DNA of 64,000 nucleotides from Sulfidibacter corallicola (GCF_017498545.1 NZ_CP071793.1:2604001-2668000), one strand, 5' to 3'. Shown: positions 33,886 to 42,326, counted from the first letter of the stretch. A program made the numbers and translations. Notes: a model not told the origin generated them from the sequence alone.

Positions 33886-35130
33886 CTAGCGCTCCATCAG
33901 GGTCGCTTCGAGCAGTTCGTGGAAGGCCTGGCGCATCGCCTTGGGCGGCTCGTCATCGAACTGGCTGCGGTACTTTCGCGCAAAGACTTCTTCCGGCTCG
34001 AGCTGGGCGAGATCGATGCTTTCGGCGGTATCGGCAAGGGTGCTGGTGGGCTTGGGATAACGCGTGCGAATCTTCAGGAGCCGAACCGCCTTGTCCGCCA
34101 GAGCCTCCTCGATTTGTTTGCGCAGCCCCGGTTCCGGCTGCGGCAGGAAGACCGTGACCTCCAGAAAGGGGTATTGCTCGGGCGGAAGGTCGGCGCCCCG
34201 TTCCGGAAGCTCGCGCAACTCCGCCAACACCTCGTCCAGGGTTTTGTCACCGCGCCCCTTGGGAATGCGGATGATGTCCACGGCGCGCGGCACGGGCAGC
34301 GGTTTGATCTCGCGACATCGTTCGCCGTCCAGCGAAACCAGCAGGACCTGATGGAGGTAGCCGGCCTCGTCCAAGGAGAGCGGCAACGGGGAGCCGGAAT
34401 AGCGGACGTTGTCGCGACCACCCACGCGCTGTGCCTTGTGGAGATGGCCCAGCGCCGTATAGGAAGCCCGTTCGGGGAAGATCGCGACGGGAAGGGCGTG
34501 CTGGTTGCCCACCTGAATTTTTCGTTCGGAGAGTTCCGAGAGCTCGCCGCCGGTCATGTAGGCGTGGCCGGTGGCGATCAGGGCCTGGCCGGGTTGGCGC
34601 CGTTGCTCGAGGGCCGCGAACACTTCGCCGTAAACCTGGCCCACACCGCGTTCCAACCAATTTTCGGTCTGGCCCATGCGGGGCAGGTCGGCCGGCCGGA
34701 GAAACGGGACCGCGGCACACCAGGCGGCGACGTCGTTGTCGCCGTTGCGCAGCGGAACCAGCAACTGGTCCAAATCCAATTGGCCTTGCGGGGTTCGCGC
34801 CACGCTGCCCATCACGTGAATGTTGAAATGGCGAAGCAAGGGCTTGGGAGCGTCGAGGCGCGAAGCCGAATCGTGGTTGCCGCCAATGACGACGAGATCC
34901 AGGCTGGGGAAACGGTGGCGGGCTTCGGCGAGAAAGCGATAGTAAAGGGCCTGGGCGGCGGCGGGCGGATTGGCCGAGTCGAACACGTCGCCGGCGATCA
35001 GCAGCGCATCGGCGCGCTGGTCTTCGATGGTGTTCATCAGCCATTCCAGGAAGCGGCGATGTTCGTATTCGCGGTTCACGCCGTGAAGGTGGTGCCCGAG
35101 ATGCCAATCGGAGGTGTGAATCAAGTGCAT
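33886..35130 (-). CDS. sbcD: SbcD/Mre11-type nuclease subunit
   Basis: 414 residues of calcineurin-like phosphoesterase type. All metal motifs are present: SDWHLGHHLHG, LLIAGDVFDSANPP, VIGGNHDSASR, ATGHAYMTGG and LGHLHKAQRV. The C-terminal part is the capping and SbcC-interaction region. It supplies the Mn-dependent endo/exonuclease active site of the SbcCD complex. It is the first gene of a two-gene operon, with sbcC starting 2 bp after its stop. The start ATG at 35130 gives the standard family N-terminus (MHLIHTSDWHLG). It is divergent from the beta-helix gene, with a 295-bp region between them. Confidence 0.97.
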   Translation of the reverse strand: MHLIHTSDWHLGHHLHGVNREYEHRRFLEWLMNTIEDQRADALLIAGDVFDSANPPAAAQALYYRFLAEARHRFPSLDLVVIGGNHDSASRLDAPKPLLRHFNIHVMGSVARTPQGQLDLDQLLVPLRNGDNDVAAWCAAVPFLRPADLPRMGQTENWLERGVGQVYGEVFAALEQRRQPGQALIATGHAYMTGGELSELSERKIQVGNQHALPVAIFPERASYTALGHLHKAQRVGGRDNVRYSGSPLPLSLDEAGYLHQVLLVSLDGERCREIKPLPVPRAVDIIRIPKGRGDKTLDEVLAELRELPERGADLPPEQYPFLEVTVFLPQPEPGLRKQIEEALADKAVRLLKIRTRYPKPTSTLADTAESIDLAQLEPEEVFARKYRSQFDDEPPKAMRQAFHELLEATLMER

Positions 35131-35425
35131 GATGGGTCGAGGGTCCCTTCGGTGGGTTGGAGCAGGAGCCTATTCTAACCTCGAAGGCCGGAGAAAGGGG
35201 ATGGTTCCGAAACGCGGAGCGGGCCGAGCCCACCCGTTCCGCCACGGCTTCCCCGAGCCAGGGGATCCGCGGGCGTCGAGACGTCGGGCTATCATGACGA
35301 AACCCAAAGGCATACAGCGGTGATTGGCATCATTGCCGTCACCATCTTCACGGACCATGATTCCCACATGCCATTACATCATTGAATCGGTTGATACCGA
35401 CATGTCGTGCCAGGGAGAAATCACG

Positions 35426-37078
35426 ATGCCCATTAATAATGTAGGAAGACACGAGAAGGTGCCGACTCGCGGTGCCTGGAAACTATGGCGATTGGCCTTC
35501 GGGTGGCTGTGGCTGCTGCCGGCCTTCGCGGGGGACGCAACCCTCTACGTCGCTACCGACGGCGATGACTCCAGCGGTGACGGCAGCCAACAGAACCCCT
35601 ACGCCACCATCACTCGCGCACTGGACAACTCTTCGGACGGTGGCCTGATCCTGGTGGAACCGGGCACCTATACGGGCCGCATCCGTCTGCGCGGCGTCTT
35701 CGCCCAGGACGTCACCGTTCGCTCCCAGGTCCCCTACGCGGCCAAGCTTCGCCACAACTCGACGGTGATTACCTGCTTCGACGGCATTGGAATCGTGGTC
35801 GAAGGCTTCGACATCGCTCACGACGGACCCGGCGCCGCAGGCCTGGTGGTTCAGATCCAAGATCTTCGTGGCGGCCCCGGCGGCGAGGACGCCACCAGCC
35901 GCATCACCATTCGCAACAACATCATTCACGACAGCTACAACAACGACCTGCTCAAAATCAACAACGGTGCGCGCGATGTCCTGGTGGAGCACAACGTGTT
36001 CTACAACCAGACCGGCAGCGACGAACACATGGATGTCAACGGCGTCACCAACGTCACCATCCAAGACAACATCTTCTTCAACGATTTCGCCGGTAGCGGC
36101 CGCACCAACGACAACAGCACTTCCAGTTTCATCGTGATCAAGAACTCCGGCGGCCACGCCCAGAACGCCAATTTCACGATTCGCCGCAACGTGTTCCTCA
36201 ATTGGGAGGGCAGCACCGGAACCAATTTCCTGTTGCTCGGCGAAGACGGCACCGATCGGTTCGAAGCCGAGGATGTCCTGATCGAGAACAACCTGATGCT
36301 GGGCAACAGCAGCAACGTGATGCGTGCGGCCTTCGGCGTCAAGGGTGGCCGCAACATCGTGTTCCGTAACAACACGATCAGTGGGGACCTGCCCGCACTG
36401 GCCTTCGCCATGCGTCTCAACCGGGAAGGCGCCAATCCGGCCAACGAGAACATTCAGTTCTACAACAACATCTGGTCGGATCCCACCGGAACCATGGGCT
36501 CGGACGGTAGCGGCGCCAACGACTTCTCCGATACGCCGCCCGACCACACCACCAGCTTCGCGCTCGACCACAACCTCTACTGGAACGGCGGCAGCGCCCT
36601 GCCCGAATCGTCCTCCGAACTGATCAATCCCTCCGACGACGCCAACGGCGTCACCGGCGATCCGCAACTCACCGAACCCGTGGGCGTGGTACTGCCGCGC
36701 TGGGACCCCGACCTGTTCGAGTTCCTCAGCGGCAACGACACCATTCGCGACGAGTTCGAACGTTTGGTGCTCGCCTACGCCCAACTGGGCGACGTGAGCA
36801 TGGCCCTCGACGCCGCCGACCCCTCGCAGGCACCCGCCGACGACATCATGGGCCAACCGCGTGGAAACCAGCCCGATATCGGCGCCTTCGAACTACAGCC
36901 CTGTTCCCTCGTCGGCGATATCAACGGCGACTTGGTGGTCGGCGAGGACGATTTGGTGCTGGCGCTGCCGGAATGGCCCAACTTCGGCGGCAACGCGGAC
37001 CTCGACGAGGACGGCAGGGTCACGATTCTCGACCACACCCTGTTGGTCAACAACTTCGGGGAATGCCGCCCGGATTGA
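35426..37078 (+). CDS. Secreted parallel beta-helix protein with dockerin-like C-terminus
   Basis: 550 residues. An N-terminal hydrophobic segment (KLWRLAFGWLWLLPAFAG) preceded by basic residues acts as signal peptide. The body (about 30-440) is a right-handed beta-helix: short N-rich strands such as ITIRNNIIHDS, VLVEHNVFYNQTG, VTIQDNIFFNDF, FTIRRNVFLNW and IVFRNNTISGD repeat about every 22-30 residues, as in pectate-lyase or NosD-like folds. The last 60 residues hold two EF-hand/dockerin-like loops (DINGDLVVGEDDLV and DLDEDGRVTILDHTLL). The catalytic function is not recognisable. Start: ATG at 35426 with GGGAGA about 9 bases upstream; an in-frame ATG at 35402 is an alternative. It shares the dockerin-like ending with the subtilase, suggesting a common surface or matrix attachment. 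Confidence 0.85.
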   Translation: MPINNVGRHEKVPTRGAWKLWRLAFGWLWLLPAFAGDATLYVATDGDDSSGDGSQQNPYATITRALDNSSDGGLILVEPGTYTGRIRLRGVFAQDVTVRSQVPYAAKLRHNSTVITCFDGIGIVVEGFDIAHDGPGAAGLVVQIQDLRGGPGGEDATSRITIRNNIIHDSYNNDLLKINNGARDVLVEHNVFYNQTGSDEHMDVNGVTNVTIQDNIFFNDFAGSGRTNDNSTSSFIVIKNSGGHAQNANFTIRRNVFLNWEGSTGTNFLLLGEDGTDRFEAEDVLIENNLMLGNSSNVMRAAFGVKGGRNIVFRNNTISGDLPALAFAMRLNREGANPANENIQFYNNIWSDPTGTMGSDGSGANDFSDTPPDHTTSFALDHNLYWNGGSALPESSSELINPSDDANGVTGDPQLTEPVGVVLPRWDPDLFEFLSGNDTIRDEFERLVLAYAQLGDVSMALDAADPSQAPADDIMGQPRGNQPDIGAFELQPCSLVGDINGDLVVGEDDLVLALPEWPNFGGNADLDEDGRVTILDHTLLVNNFGECRPD

Positions 37079-37100
37079 GCGCACTCCCGCAGGAAAACCC

Positions 37101-37144
37101 ATCTCACCGGCCCGGGAACCAGGAGGAGCCGGGCTAGGTGAGAT
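37101..37144. terminator. Hairpin after the beta-helix gene
   Basis: Outer arms ATCTCACC (37101-37108) and GGTGAGAT (37137-37144) with an inner CCCGG/CCGGG stem. There is no T-run, so it may be an mRNA-stabilising or attenuating hairpin and not a classic terminator. Confidence 0.45.
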
Positions 37145-37297
37145 CACGAACACTACTCGGTAATTGGCGGGGGCGAACTACAGAATTACGAAAATTGTTT
37201 CATTTTCATGAGGTTGATACCATCGCAAAACATCGCGAGATCAGCAAATTATCTCATCTCGCATTTTTACATCGTAATGTCGCGACGAGGTTCGCCC

Positions 37298-37570
37298 ATG
37301 AAAACCATTTTCGTATTCCTGTCCTTGTGCTTCGGCCTGATCTCGTCTCTGGGATTGCTTGCCTTTCAAGCCTATCACCGAGACGAAATCGCCTGGCGGC
37401 AGGAAGCCGCCCACGGTGTGCTCGCCACCGATCTCGCGCACTTGAATCAGTGCATCCTGGAACTGAACGAGTCCCTTAGCGAATGCGAGCGCCTGCCAGG
37501 GTATCTGCCCGACGAAACCTGCGTGGACACCGCGCTCGAGAACTGGACCACCTGCGCGACCGGCCCCTGA
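37298..37570 (+). CDS. Small membrane-anchored protein with four cysteines, function unknown
   Basis: 90 residues. An N-terminal hydrophobic helix (TIFVFLSLCFGLISSLGLLA) is followed by about 60 residues that would lie outside the membrane: HRDEIAWRQEAAHG, then a segment with four Cys (HLNQC, LSEC, DETC, WTTC) that could form two disulfides. The ATG at 37298 is chosen because GAGG sits 7 bases upstream; the frame is open to 37208. I do not recognise a family. It stands alone between the beta-helix gene and a palindromic-repeat cluster. Confidence 0.6.
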   Translation: MKTIFVFLSLCFGLISSLGLLAFQAYHRDEIAWRQEAAHGVLATDLAHLNQCILELNESLSECERLPGYLPDETCVDTALENWTTCATGP

Positions 37571-37729
37571 GCTGTCCCCGGGGTTTCGCATCGAAGTGCC
37601 AATCATCGGGTTCCCGGCTGGATACTCACCCCATCGAGTCGACCCGGAGAACCCGTATTCCATTGCAGGAACGGTCAGGTACGCAAGTTGCCGGTCTGGA
37701 TCCCATCGAAGTCTCGTAATCCGAAGTGC

Positions 37730-38190
37730 CCGCATTCCTGGGAAAGCGATCAGGCCTGTAGGTGCCGGGCCCGCCCAGGGCACTGGGCCGACGCGCCGAA
37801 GTAACCCAAGCAACACCAATCAATTGCGCCAAAGAGCGAAGCCGATCATTTCCCTCACGACCCCAATCCAAAGCCGCAAAGTCCAAATTCCCCGCATCTC
37901 GAGAGGGGCGTAAGGCCTGTAGGTGGAGCAGCTTGCTCCACCAATCGAAGCGATTTGGCAAAGGACAATCAAAAGCTCCAGGAGCGAAGCCGCATATGAT
38001 GTGGAAGGGCGCTCATTCGAAGCAAGGAAACCAGGACATTCCAGAATGCAGAGAGAGCCACGGTGCCAGGTAGGTTCAGCGGCCCGCTGAACTCATCCAA
38101 GAGACTCGGCTCGGAGAGCTCGAATATTTGCGAGAGACGTAAAGCCTGAAGGCGCCGGGCTCGCCCAGGACGCTGGGCCGACGCTACAAA
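37730..38190 (+). repeat. Cluster of four palindromic elements, sense to the 90-residue protein gene
   Basis: Plus-strand elements with cores at 37761-37792 (GGTGCCGGGCC class), 37922-37942 (GGTGGAGCA/TGCTCCACC), 38074-38092 (GTTCAGCGG/CCGCTGAAC, 1-nt loop) and about 38136-38168 (a diverged copy of the first class). CCCGCAT-type and GAGAG flanks precede the cores, and CGAAG or equivalent follows. The core at 37761-37792 matches the reverse complement of NRPS-internal sequence near 63307-63338 at 31 of 32 positions by eye. The convergent gap 37571-38674 has no convincing gene. Confidence 0.88.
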
Positions 38191-38259
38191 GCAACATGTG
38201 TAACAGAAGAGAGTTACGCCAAAAAGTGAAGCCGATACCTTCCTTCGCTGCGCGCCATC

Positions 38260-38729
38260 GATGTGACCTGGCACAGATAGAAATCGATCATCGAGAGATT
38301 TTGAGCCCCGACTTTTCTGCTTCGCGCTTTTACCACTCGATCTCGCGAAGCATGGGCTGCTTCGAAATGTTCAGCCGGCGGCTGAACCTACCGGGCACGA
38401 CGATTCTTTCGGCACGCGGGAACTGCGGCATGGCGCGCTTCAGCCGCTGACGCCGCCGGGTAGGAACTGCAACTCGCTGAAATAGGCGGCGTGAGATGTG
38501 ACCTGGCACAGATAGAAATCGATCATCGAGAGATTTTGAGCCCCGATTTTTCTGCTTCGCTCTTTTACCACTCGATCTCGCGAAGCATGGGCTGCTTCGA
38601 AATGTTCAGCCGGCGGCTGAACCTACCGGGCACGACGACTCTTTCGGCACGCGGGAACCACGGAACGGCGCGCTTCAGCCGCTGACGCCGCCGGGTAGGA
38701 ACTGCAACTCGCTGAAATAGGCGGCGTGA
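38260..38729 (-). repeat. 235-bp tandem duplication spanning a palindromic element and the 3' end of the EEP gene
   Basis: Copy 1 is 38260-38494 and copy 2 is 38495-38729, differing at only a handful of bases. Each carries a sense-oriented palindromic element (cores 38369-38387 and 38604-38622, arms GTTCAGCCG/CGGCTGAAC). Copy 2 also contains the last 55 bases of the EEP coding sequence (38675-38729), so copy 1 holds a detached 3'-terminal gene fragment at 38437-38494. Confidence 0.92.
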
Positions 38730-39451
38730 TCGGATAGCTGACGCCAGGGCTCACCGGTAAGCACCGTGGCGTGCAAGGGCTTGAACCCGCGGAAATAGAC
38801 GCGATCCAGCTTCAACACCGGCAACCAACTGGGAAAGGTGCGCGCGTGCTGGTCGTGCAGGTCCAAATGCGCTTCCTGCAGGTCGAGCTGAAAGGCCAGC
38901 CGATCCGTGATGCGCTCGCGCCAATCGTTGAAATCGCCGGCCACGATCAGGGGCTCGTCCTCGGGCACGACCTCACCGATGCGCTCGGCAAGGTAATCGA
39001 TTTGGCGCCGACGTCCCCGCTCCAACAAATCGAGGTGCAGGCAAATCACGTGAAGCCGCAAATCGCGATCCGGAACGTGTACGACCCCGTGCAACAAACC
39101 CCGGTTTTCCAAGGCATTGGTGGACACATCGATGTTCTCCCACTCGATGAAGGGAAACTTGCTCAAAATGGCGTTGCCGTGGTGCCCGGCGTTGTAGACG
39201 GCGTTCTTGCCGTAGGCGTAATGGGTCCAGACCGAATCCGCCAGGTACTCGAACTGGGAAGTGGTGGGCCAGTTCGGAATGCGTCGCGAGTGACGCTTGT
39301 GGTCGCCCAATACCTCTTGCAAAAAAACCAGGTCGGCATGAACGCTTTTGATCGCTCCGCGAATCTGCTCCAGGACATATTTCCTGCTCGCGGTACTGAA
39401 ACCCTTGTGGATGTTGTATGAAAGAACCTTGATGGCAAAAGGATTCTGCAT
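38675..39451 (-). CDS. Endonuclease/exonuclease/phosphatase (EEP) family protein
   Basis: 258 residues. EEP metal-site motifs in order: LSYNIHKGF (Asn), LVFLQEV (Glu), HGNAILSKFP, ICLHLDLLERGRRRQ (His), IVAGDFNDW (Asp/Asn), and the terminal LSDHAAYFSEL (Asp-His). The length is typical for a single-domain Mg-dependent phosphodiesterase acting on nucleic acid, lipid headgroups or inositol phosphates; the substrate cannot be assigned. There is no signal peptide. Its 3' end has been duplicated together with a palindromic element (38260-38494). No operon partner: a tRNA operon lies upstream on the same strand, with its own terminator. Confidence 0.92.
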   Translation of the reverse strand: MQNPFAIKVLSYNIHKGFSTASRKYVLEQIRGAIKSVHADLVFLQEVLGDHKRHSRRIPNWPTTSQFEYLADSVWTHYAYGKNAVYNAGHHGNAILSKFPFIEWENIDVSTNALENRGLLHGVVHVPDRDLRLHVICLHLDLLERGRRRQIDYLAERIGEVVPEDEPLIVAGDFNDWRERITDRLAFQLDLQEAHLDLHDQHARTFPSWLPVLKLDRVYFRGFKPLHATVLTGEPWRQLSDHAAYFSELQFLPGGVSG

Positions 39452-39644
39452 GAGGCGCCCAAAAGAGAGTCGAGAAAAATCATAGGCGACGGGATATCGC
39501 GCACCGAGCCCGCGACCACCACCGATCCGGAATCCCTATTCTACCAGATGAGGTGGAACCCGCGGAAACGACCGCGACACCACGAAGTCGGATCGGTGAC
39601 CGTCGTCAAAAGGCACCCGCTCGAGACACCCCGAGACAAAAAAA

Positions 39645-39675
39645 ACGCCGCGAGTCGAAGCTCGCGGCGTTTTTG
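39645..39675 (-). terminator. Terminator of the tRNA operon
   Basis: Arms ACGCCGCGAG (39645-39654) and CTCGCGGCGT (39661-39670), a 6-nt loop, with A-run and T-run on the two sides, directly after the last tRNA-Asp. Confidence 0.9.
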
Positions 39676-39682
39676 GTATGAG

Positions 39683-39759
39683 TGGCGGGAGCGACGGGAC
39701 TTGAACCCGCGACCTCCGGCGTGACAGGCCGGCATTGTAACCAACTCAACTACGCCCCC
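39683..39759 (-). tRNA. tRNA-Asp (GTC), copy 2
   Basis: 77-nt cloverleaf with acceptor GGGGGCG/CGCTCCC, anticodon GTC, T-arm GGGTTCAAGTCCC, discriminator G and an encoded CCA end. Identical to the copy at 39859-39935. Confidence 0.97.
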
Positions 39760-39858
39760 GCGTTTGGAACCCTGAGATTCCGATAACTTGTATTCGGGCT
39801 TTTCGCCCGGGCTCGACGGCCCAAAAAAACCGACCATATATCGGATCGATGAAGTAAG

Positions 39859-39935
39859 TGGCGGGAGCGACGGGACTTGAACCCGCGACCTCCGGCGTGA
39901 CAGGCCGGCATTGTAACCAACTCAACTACGCCCCC
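39859..39935 (-). tRNA. tRNA-Asp (GTC), copy 1
   Basis: 77-nt cloverleaf with anticodon GTC and encoded CCA, identical in sequence to the downstream copy. 99 bp separate the two. Confidence 0.97.
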
Positions 39936-39945
39936 GCTCTGGGGA

Positions 39946-40021
39946 TGGTGGGCGATAACGGACTCGAACCGCTGACATCTTGCTTGTAAGGCAAGCGCTC
40001 TACCAACTGAGCTAATCGCCC
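39946..40021 (-). tRNA. tRNA-Val (TAC)
   Basis: 76-nt cloverleaf: acceptor GGGCGAT/ATCGCCC, D-arm AGCTCAGTTGGTAGAGC, anticodon TAC in loop CTTACAA, T-loop GTTCGAGTC, encoded CCA. First tRNA of the operon. Confidence 0.97.
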
Positions 40022-40037
40022 GACCCAACGAGCCGTA

Positions 40038-40067
40038 ATTATCATTTCTGGGAGCCAATTCTGTCAA
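40038..40067 (-). promoter_or_regulatory. Sigma70 promoter of the tRNA Val-Asp-Asp operon
   Basis: On the minus strand: TTGACA (40067-40062), an 18-bp spacer and GATAAT (40043-40038). The start would fall about 10 bp before the tRNA-Val 5' end. Confidence 0.75.
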
Positions 40068-40265
40068 GGGAATTTTTGACTTTTTTTAACGAGCTCTCAA
40101 CAATAGCATTACCACCTTTGTTCTCAGTGGGTTAGGCCACCAAACAACCCACTCTCGGACGCCGGGTCCACCGCTCCCTGCCGCGTAGGTGGCACCTGCG
40201 ATTCGCAGCCGAGGACGAGGCACCGAAAGCCGATCGCGGCCGTCGCGAAATGCGCCCCTCTCTGG

Positions 40266-41927
40266 TCATCGAAGGGCGGCAAAAGCCTCGGCCAGATAGA
40301 CTTCCTGCGTTCCCTCCGACTCGACGGAACGCCCCTCCGATGTTTCGGGCGTTTCCCAATGGGCCCCAAGCTCGGGCACCCGTTCGACGGCCCAAGCCAC
40401 GATTTGCTCGGCCAACTGCATCAGAATCGACACGTTCTCCTCGAACCGCACCACAAATGCCTCGTCGTCCAGAGGCTCGCTCAGCCCCTCGTTGAGGCGG
40501 TGCATCAACGGTATCTCGGCCTGATTCAGGAAGGCGTGCGGCACTTCGGGACAATCATGGCGATGCCATTCGCGGAAGAAGGCCTGCATTCGGTTGTTCA
40601 GGTCGCCCGCCTGCAGGAAACGGTCTTGGATGAGCGCATAGAGACCCAATTGGGTGAGTCGCCCCTGGACGAAGACAAACGCGAACAGCGTCCAATAAAC
40701 GGCGTAGTCCCAGTAGATCTTGATCGGCATGATATGCGGGTTGCCGAACAATGGATATTGATCCCGGTAGACGGCGAGCGTGTTCTTGAAATAGGAGAGG
40801 TAGAGCTGTTCGTAGATGTTGGCCGAGCCGGCGATGCGTTTGCCGTTCAGGTCCTTTAGGATCAAATCGGCGACGAAGGTGTTGCTGACGGCGATGAAGT
40901 CGCTGCCCGGCGAGTAGAAGGGATCCAGAAAAATGCCGGCCTCGCCGGTCAGGGCCCAGCGATCGGCACTGAACACCCGTTTGCACCCGTAGGAGAAGTG
41001 GCGGAGGACGAGAAAATCCTGAAGGTCCTCGCGATGGCGGGCCACGACCGCGGCGCAGTCGGGTTCGTGACGGCTCAGCCAATCGAGGGCGCGCTCGAAG
41101 CGATTCATGTCGCTCAAGAGATGGATGCGCGGGTCGGCAACGATTCCCACGCTGGTGGAACCGGACGAGAGCGGAATGACCCAAACCCAATAACCGGAGC
41201 CCATCAGGTGATTGGTGCTGAGCCAGCGTCGGCCCTCGGCCCCCGCCTCGGCGGACCAGGCCGGGCACCACTGATCCAGCGGCGGCAAATCCTTGATGCG
41301 AAACCAGACCGCGTTGACCTTGTGGGGAATCTCTTCGGCCAGGTTCAGGCGACGTTTGAGCAGGCTCGCGCGGCCGCTGGCATCGACCACCCAGCGGGCC
41401 GAGACGGACCTGTGCGACGCCTCACGGGTGAAGGACACGCGATGCAGGTCGCCCGCTTCACCCAGGGCCACCTCGTTCACCTTGGCACTGTCCAGGAAAA
41501 ACACCCCGGTTTCGCGTAACTGGGCCGCCAGGTGGTTTTCCAGGCGACCGCGATCCAACTGGTAACTGGGTGTCGGAAAAAACCGATCGGCCCCCACCTC
41601 CAAACCCGTGGTCAACCGCGAGCCCGAATCGTCGGCTCGGGCACCTTTGAAGAAAAACCGCAGGCCCAACTTGGGTAGATGGTCTTGGGCGATGTGCGCT
41701 TCCAACCCGAGCACTTTGGCGAAATAGTGTGCGCCCAGCTCGACCGAAGATTCGCCCACCTTGAACGCCGCCTCCGGCACCGGGTGGCTCCCTTTCTCGA
41801 GCACCAGGATCCGGGTCTCGGGACGAGCGCGGCGCACCTGAAGCGCCAGGGTCAACCCGGCCAAACCACCTCCAAGAACCACTAAATCCAAGGGTTCCTT
41901 TCCCAATTGGGGAATCACATCACCCAT
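40266..41927 (-). CDS. Flavin-dependent halogenase-like FAD monooxygenase
   Basis: 553 residues. An FAD-binding GGGLAG motif opens the domain (LVVLGGGLAGLTLAL) with an ERxxxP-type acidic end (VLEKGS), then KVGESSVELGAHYF. Two motifs typical of flavin-dependent halogenases are present: W-x-W-x-I-P as WVWVIP, and F-x-x-P-x-x-S-x-G as FLDPFYSPG near residue 333. The C-terminal 150 residues are helical. Such enzymes use FADH2, O2 and halide to chlorinate or brominate an aromatic or carrier-bound substrate. Related geranylgeranyl-reductase-like and hydroxylase enzymes share the fold, so halogenation is inferred. The ATG at 41927 has AGGAG 8 bases upstream. The gene stands alone and no flavin reductase is next to it. 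Confidence 0.78.
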   Translation of the reverse strand: MGDVIPQLGKEPLDLVVLGGGLAGLTLALQVRRARPETRILVLEKGSHPVPEAAFKVGESSVELGAHYFAKVLGLEAHIAQDHLPKLGLRFFFKGARADDSGSRLTTGLEVGADRFFPTPSYQLDRGRLENHLAAQLRETGVFFLDSAKVNEVALGEAGDLHRVSFTREASHRSVSARWVVDASGRASLLKRRLNLAEEIPHKVNAVWFRIKDLPPLDQWCPAWSAEAGAEGRRWLSTNHLMGSGYWVWVIPLSSGSTSVGIVADPRIHLLSDMNRFERALDWLSRHEPDCAAVVARHREDLQDFLVLRHFSYGCKRVFSADRWALTGEAGIFLDPFYSPGSDFIAVSNTFVADLILKDLNGKRIAGSANIYEQLYLSYFKNTLAVYRDQYPLFGNPHIMPIKIYWDYAVYWTLFAFVFVQGRLTQLGLYALIQDRFLQAGDLNNRMQAFFREWHRHDCPEVPHAFLNQAEIPLMHRLNEGLSEPLDDEAFVVRFEENVSILMQLAEQIVAWAVERVPELGAHWETPETSEGRSVESEGTQEVYLAEAFAALR

Positions 41928-42326
41928 GAGGTCCACTCCTAACCCGGGCGCACCGGCCACGATGGTATTGGGGAATCGATCGACGTCCGGCCCGGCGACT
42001 CGCTTGGGTTGGAAACGCCAGGGGCACCACCGCCTGCCAACTCGTTCGACCGTTTCCCGAATACCGCGGAAAAAACCGTGATCGAAGGAGAAGGAGGCCA
42101 GGCATACCGAATTCAGAGAAACCCAACGTGAATCGAGGTATTCGACCGGTTCTCCTCACACGGGGCTTGCGTTCGGGGCCTCGGCCCGCGCGCTCCTGGA
42201 AGATCGATTCCAAAATTCCCTATTGACGACGACCCTTCCCGATAGAGCGAGTATACTGGAATCCAAAGATCACCCTTCACAAAAATTCAACCCACGTACC
42301 AAGTCGCATCCGGTCAGGGAGGCACC
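41928..42326. other. 399-bp divergent intergenic region between halogenase-like and GAF-like genes
   Basis: No gene or family repeat seen. A TATACT hexamer at 42252-42257 is well placed as a -10 box for the GAF-like gene, but I find no matching -35 at 16-18 bp. A TTGACG at 42223 is 23 bp away, which is too far. Confidence 0.4.

Noticed and set aside
38369..38622. Insertion sequence or transposon ends
   Set aside because: The 235-bp repeats are direct tandem copies with no transposase, no terminal inverted repeats and no target-site duplication.
42223..42257. Sigma70 promoter TTGACG...TATACT for the GAF-like gene
   Set aside because: The spacer is 23 bp, too long for a normal promoter.
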